Assembly: GCF_014109825.1 (NCBI RefSeq)
Contig: NZ_CP059576.1
Span: 2,382,001 to 2,446,000 of the forward strand
Length of the DNA: 64,000 bases
Direction: 5' to 3'
From: Legionella sp. PC997
Lineage (GTDB): Bacteria; Pseudomonadota; Gammaproteobacteria; Legionellales; Legionellaceae
A model generated the notes under the pieces. That model searched no databases, was not told the DNA's origin, and saw nothing but the letters and a program-made list of their open reading frames with translations. Each line of letters begins with the position of its first letter. Positions within the stretch are counted from its first letter, which is position 1. Made by a program: the position numbers and the translations under genes. Shown in pieces: positions 58,895 through 64,000 of this stretch.

Positions 58895-59488
58895 CTATCG
58901 ATAACACACAATCAATTTGAAAGCATTGCACTGATTCCCAAAACACAATTCCTGACTACCAATTGTTTTTGTAGCACTTACCTGACTTTCTTTCACAAAA
59001 TGCTTGGCGCGTATAAAACCCATACGGCTGCAAAAGGAATTAGCCGCTTGGGAACCACAACCTCGTTTTTGGTCATAACACCAATCCACTCGATATTCAT
59101 TAAAACGAGGGACAGCAAAACTCTTTTCTCGATAATGATAGGGTTTTGGAGGGGTATGAGATAAGCCATTAGCACAAACAATGGTCATAAAACCATTACA
59201 TCGCCAACCTTTACATGTTGCGCTCGTTGAGAGGTAATGGGTTAATCCTATATTGTAAGCAATTTCATTATCGCTGGAATAATCGTAACCTAACATTTGG
59301 CAATAATGATCTGCTACCATCTTGCCACATTCCTTTCCATCCACCGTACAATAATCCAGCCGCTCTCCTAGATAAGTAGGATGCCAAAAATTTCGAAAAG
59401 CTTTATTGTGCTTTTCACTTATATTTGAATGAACCGAAAAGGAACAACATAAAAAAACTAAAAACATAAAGTAACGAAAATTGCTCAT
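58895..59488 (-). CDS. secreted protein with two six-cysteine repeats, function unknown
   Basis: The protein is 197 aa with a signal peptide (FMFLVFLCCSFSVHSN). The mature part is an exact tandem duplication in layout. Cysteines at 47, 54, 63, 92, 97 and 105 recur at 137, 144, 153, 182, 187 and 195, with identical spacing and an offset of 90. Each unit begins R(L/V)D(Y/W)C, continues CG..(V/A)A..(Y/F)C..(M)G and ends C(N/A)xF..IVC. Three disulfides per unit are likely. I do not recognise the family, nor a catalytic motif. It lies 73 bases upstream of fleQ, with its own gap before it. Confidence 0.7.
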   Translation of the reverse strand: MSNFRYFMFLVFLCCSFSVHSNISEKHNKAFRNFWHPTYLGERLDYCTVDGKECGKMVADHYCQMLGYDYSSDNEIAYNIGLTHYLSTSATCKGWRCNGFMTIVCANGLSHTPPKPYHYREKSFAVPRFNEYRVDWCYDQKRGCGSQAANSFCSRMGFIRAKHFVKESQVSATKTIGSQELCFGNQCNAFKLIVCYR

Positions 59489-59705
59489 TAAAACAATCCT
59501 TTAGCGACTATCAAATCATGTTAGCCTATGACGCCAACAGGTACAAGAGTAACATAAGGCAAATCACTATTGATTTATTAAATGTAGCACATTTAAGTCC
59601 ATTCATTTTTCAAATAGTGATTATTGTTGCTAGTTAAATGATAATTAACTTTCTAGAAGGATAATTGAATTCTTTGCATAATGACCCGTTCATTTGGGCG
59701 GTTTA

Positions 59706-61152
59706 TTACTTTACTCGTCGAAGCAGTTGCATAGTATTAGCGGTTAAGCATCCAGGTGTGATAGGTGCATTTAATGCTCCTGTTGAGCAGCCTCCTAAAA
59801 AGTTAGTTTGATCATATCGGTCATAATGACTATGATCCCTATTCCCCAGGTATTAGCTCTTTGAACGGATAATCTAGGATCAGCAAAGGTGTAATTAGTT
59901 TGCTCTCCTTCGGTAATAAAATAACTAAAAATATTATTATCCATTGCTAATTGGGACCATCTTGCTATTAATTGAAACGCACCCAATGCTCCTCTCTCCC
60001 TAGGGGAAAAATTGCGATTAGGTCTTAATGTCCCGAAGGTAAAAGGTTCTTGAGTCAAATTATATGCCACTTGAATCTCAGCGGCATTGTTTCTCACAGA
60101 AAACGAATTGGGGATTGGCATTAGGGAAAACCTGACCCTTTGACAAAGTTTGCTGAGTTTGTGTCCATTCCCCAAACAGACCAAAAGAACCGAGAAACCA
60201 AAAGGCTTGAGGATGCAGTCATTTTCTGGAGCCATTTCCGTTTACATCCGCTTCATAAAAGAAAATTAGATTTTGGCCCACAGAGACTAGCGCTGGAGGA
60301 TTTTTTTGATTGTTCACTTCTTCTGTACTTCCCGCAATACCAAATCCTAAATTATTTAAAAATGGCAAAGAACTGTTTAAAAATGGATTAGTAAATAACC
60401 GGGTCTCTAATACCTTATTCGCTAAGCTTGCTACCTCCGAATTAAAAGCAGTGGGGGAAACAGGATTTAATCCAGGATTAGAATTATCGAAAGTACCGGT
60501 TAGTACTCCGATCTCATAGGAGAACCAATCATTGAATTTATTGTATTTATAAGTGTATGGAGACTCTCCAGTTTTACGCTTTGGCCCAAACGCTCCGTAG
60601 AATACGAAGCCATATTCTCTATTAGGCCCCATCATCGTTGCATAGCCACGTTCCACTGTATTGTTGGTAGCTGCACCTCGCAATCGATACCAGCTAAGAG
60701 ACTTTTTTGTTTCCAGCTCTTAAACCGAGTACTTTAAATTAATGTAGATCAATAATGGCATCAAACACACGAGTTTGACCCTGACCAAAATCTGGAGTGA
60801 ATAAGAAGTCATTATATTTCCAAAAAGTACCATTAAAAATGGGGCGTACACGTCTCATCCAAAATCGATCAATACTATTTTGATTAATCATTTCGGTACT
60901 TGAGGCTCCATTATTTATAGTTAATCCCCTCACATTGAAAAAAGCATCTTGGTCGAATTGATAAAGACCATGCAGAAATAACTTGTGCTGGTTATCATTA
61001 GAAATGAAGCCAAAGCCATCTTCACTAGCTATTATATGACCATAGGGTGAGCTATCCGCCTTTTTTACTTCAGGAGTGTCTGCAATAATTATTTGACAGA
61101 AAGAACAGAATGAAAAAACTAATAAATATTTAAAATAGGGGGAGTTTAATTT
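59706..61152 (-). pseudogene. OprO/OprP-family (phosphate-selective type) porin, decayed
   Basis: Read on the minus strand, fragments join into one outer-membrane porin. A signal-like start (LLVFSFCSFC, then DTPEVKKAD) leads to KLFLHGLYQFDQDAFF, FNVRGLTI, FWMRRVRPIFNGTFW and DAIIDLH. The reading then breaks at TAA 60739-60741, shifts frame before 60683 (RLRGAATNNTVERG), has TGA 60219-60221 (GNGSRK*), and continues FWFLGSFGLFGEW. It shifts again near 60090 (AEIQVAYNLTQEPFTFG, FADPRLSVQRANTWGIG) and once more near 59833, ending LLRRVK. No in-frame ATG remains before the signal segment. At least five lesions show loss of function. Confidence 0.85.
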
Positions 61153-61345
61153 TTATCGGCACAACTCGATCTTCCTTAATCCTTATTTTATGCGAATATT
61201 GCCAGAAATTGTAGATAAGTGCAAAACACAAAATGAACTAATAGCCCACAGAAAGGGAATTTATTTGTACTAGATAATTTATTGGTTTTGACTTTACTAT
61301 TCCATTTGAGATAGGCTTTAAGTGATAACCTAAGAAATTGGGAGC

Positions 61346-63607
<2,262 letters not shown>

Positions 63608-63713
63608 TAAAATTAGCTCACAAATTGAAATAAATACAACTTTTGGCATCAATTCTATCGGAGATAAAACAAACGCATCATCCGAGATTTAATTATCCAA
63701 ATAAAAAAAGAAA

Positions 63714-63749
63714 AACCCGGGCTCTGGCTCATACCGTCACCCAGGCTAC
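63714..63749. repeat. arm of the intergenic repeat family
   Basis: ACCCGGGCTCTGGCTCATAC followed by CGTCACCCAGGCTAC is a reverse-oriented arm of the CCTGGGTGAAGCGCAGCG..ACCCGGG family. It lies between the mlaB-like gene and ibaG. Confidence 0.45.
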
Positions 63750-63815
63750 AATTTATAATCCTAAAAAAGTAACCGCCTTTTTAAAAATGGGCATTCCTAT
63801 TGGAATAATTAAAAA

Positions 63816-64000
63816 CTACACCGCCTCCAAAATGCCCTTTACGCCACAAAACTCTACTAAAGATTGAGTTTCGATAGGCATACCTATGATTTCAAAAAAC
63901 TTGTTATTTTTTTTACATAGCTTTCTAGCTTCAATAAGTAGTGCTAAACCCGCACTATCACAATGTTTTACATCACTTAGATCCAAACTAAATCGGTCAG
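63816..64000 (-). CDS. mlaB: C-terminal part of a STAS-domain protein (MlaB-like), cut by the window edge
   Basis: Sixty-one codons are readable on the minus strand from the right edge to a TAG stop at 63816. They include FSLDLSDVKHCDSAGLALLI, the STAS anti-sigma-antagonist core with the DSAGLA loop, then a helix (EARKLCKKN) and EIIGMP. MlaB is the cytosolic STAS subunit of the MlaFEDB lipid transporter, and mlaB-ibaG-murA is a conserved gammaproteobacterial order, so the gene name follows from context. The N-terminus is outside the window. Confidence 0.82.
   Translation of the reverse strand, partial: DRFSLDLSDVKHCDSAGLALLIEARKLCKKNNKFFEIIGMPIETQSLVEFCGVKGILEAV

Noticed and set aside
59562-59622. 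10-bp inverted repeat AATCACTATT / AATAGTGATT separated by 41 bases
   Set aside because: AT-rich, short and widely spaced; it could easily be chance.
59795-60933. Three separate small genes in this stretch
   Set aside because: Joined across frames they give one continuous OprO/OprP-type porin, so they are fragments of a pseudogene.
63643-63867. Open frame of 74 codons on the plus strand near the right edge
   Set aside because: It runs through a palindromic repeat and antisense to the mlaB-like STAS coding sequence, which has much better support.

Overview
The window looks like a chromosomal segment of a Legionella species (Gammaproteobacteria). Base composition is AT-rich. Housekeeping proteins (DnaE, LigA, Mfd, IleS, MurA, FleQ) are of gammaproteobacterial type. 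Eukaryotic-like proteins of the kind exported by the Dot/Icm type IV system lie between them: a U-box protein, a RhoGAP-like protein, and very large membrane or coiled-coil proteins. The genus is inferred from this mixture; I could not search a database, and I cannot name the species.

Layout. 1-4.6 kb: a secreted polysaccharide deacetylase, the lytic transglycosylase MltA, and three minor type IV pilins (PilV/W/X-like) without FimT, PilY1 or PilE. 4.6-7.4 kb: a membrane U-box protein, then hisC and phhB. 7.5-17.7 kb (all minus): dnaE, a peptide-type ABC importer (binding protein plus two permeases, no ATPase) and ligA. 17.9-26.1 kb (all plus): two coupled secreted proteins, rmuC, a pentapeptide-repeat protein, mfd and a small secreted protein. 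26.2-34.9 kb: tldD, a nitrilase-family amidase, a Bax-inhibitor-1 protein, 2-oxoacid:ferredoxin oxidoreductase korAB, then pdxJ-recO-era.

35.0-42.8 kb is the accessory stretch. Three large proteins of unknown function (1038, 584 and about 635 aa) and a KDPG-aldolase-like protein lacking the usual Schiff-base lysine sit between era and lspA-ileS. A perfect 13-bp inverted repeat abuts the start of the third large gene. 42.8-47.8 kb: lspA-ileS, ribF and a universal stress protein. 48.0-54.5 kb: a complete ccmABCDEFGHI cytochrome c maturation operon, including ccmD (52 aa). The tight operon is interrupted once, between ccmB and ccmC, by a long imperfect inverted-repeat element.

54.6-64 kb: a RhoGAP-like protein that keeps the arginine finger, the conserved Lys and the conserved Asn; sohB; a proline-rich PPVEP-repeat protein; fleQ; a secreted protein with an exactly duplicated six-cysteine domain; a decayed OprO/OprP-family porin pseudogene; a Nif3-family gene; murA; ibaG; and the 3' end of an mlaB-like STAS gene at the right edge. 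Two families of small intergenic palindromes are scattered through the window. I saw no tRNA, rRNA, CRISPR array, transposase or phage gene.
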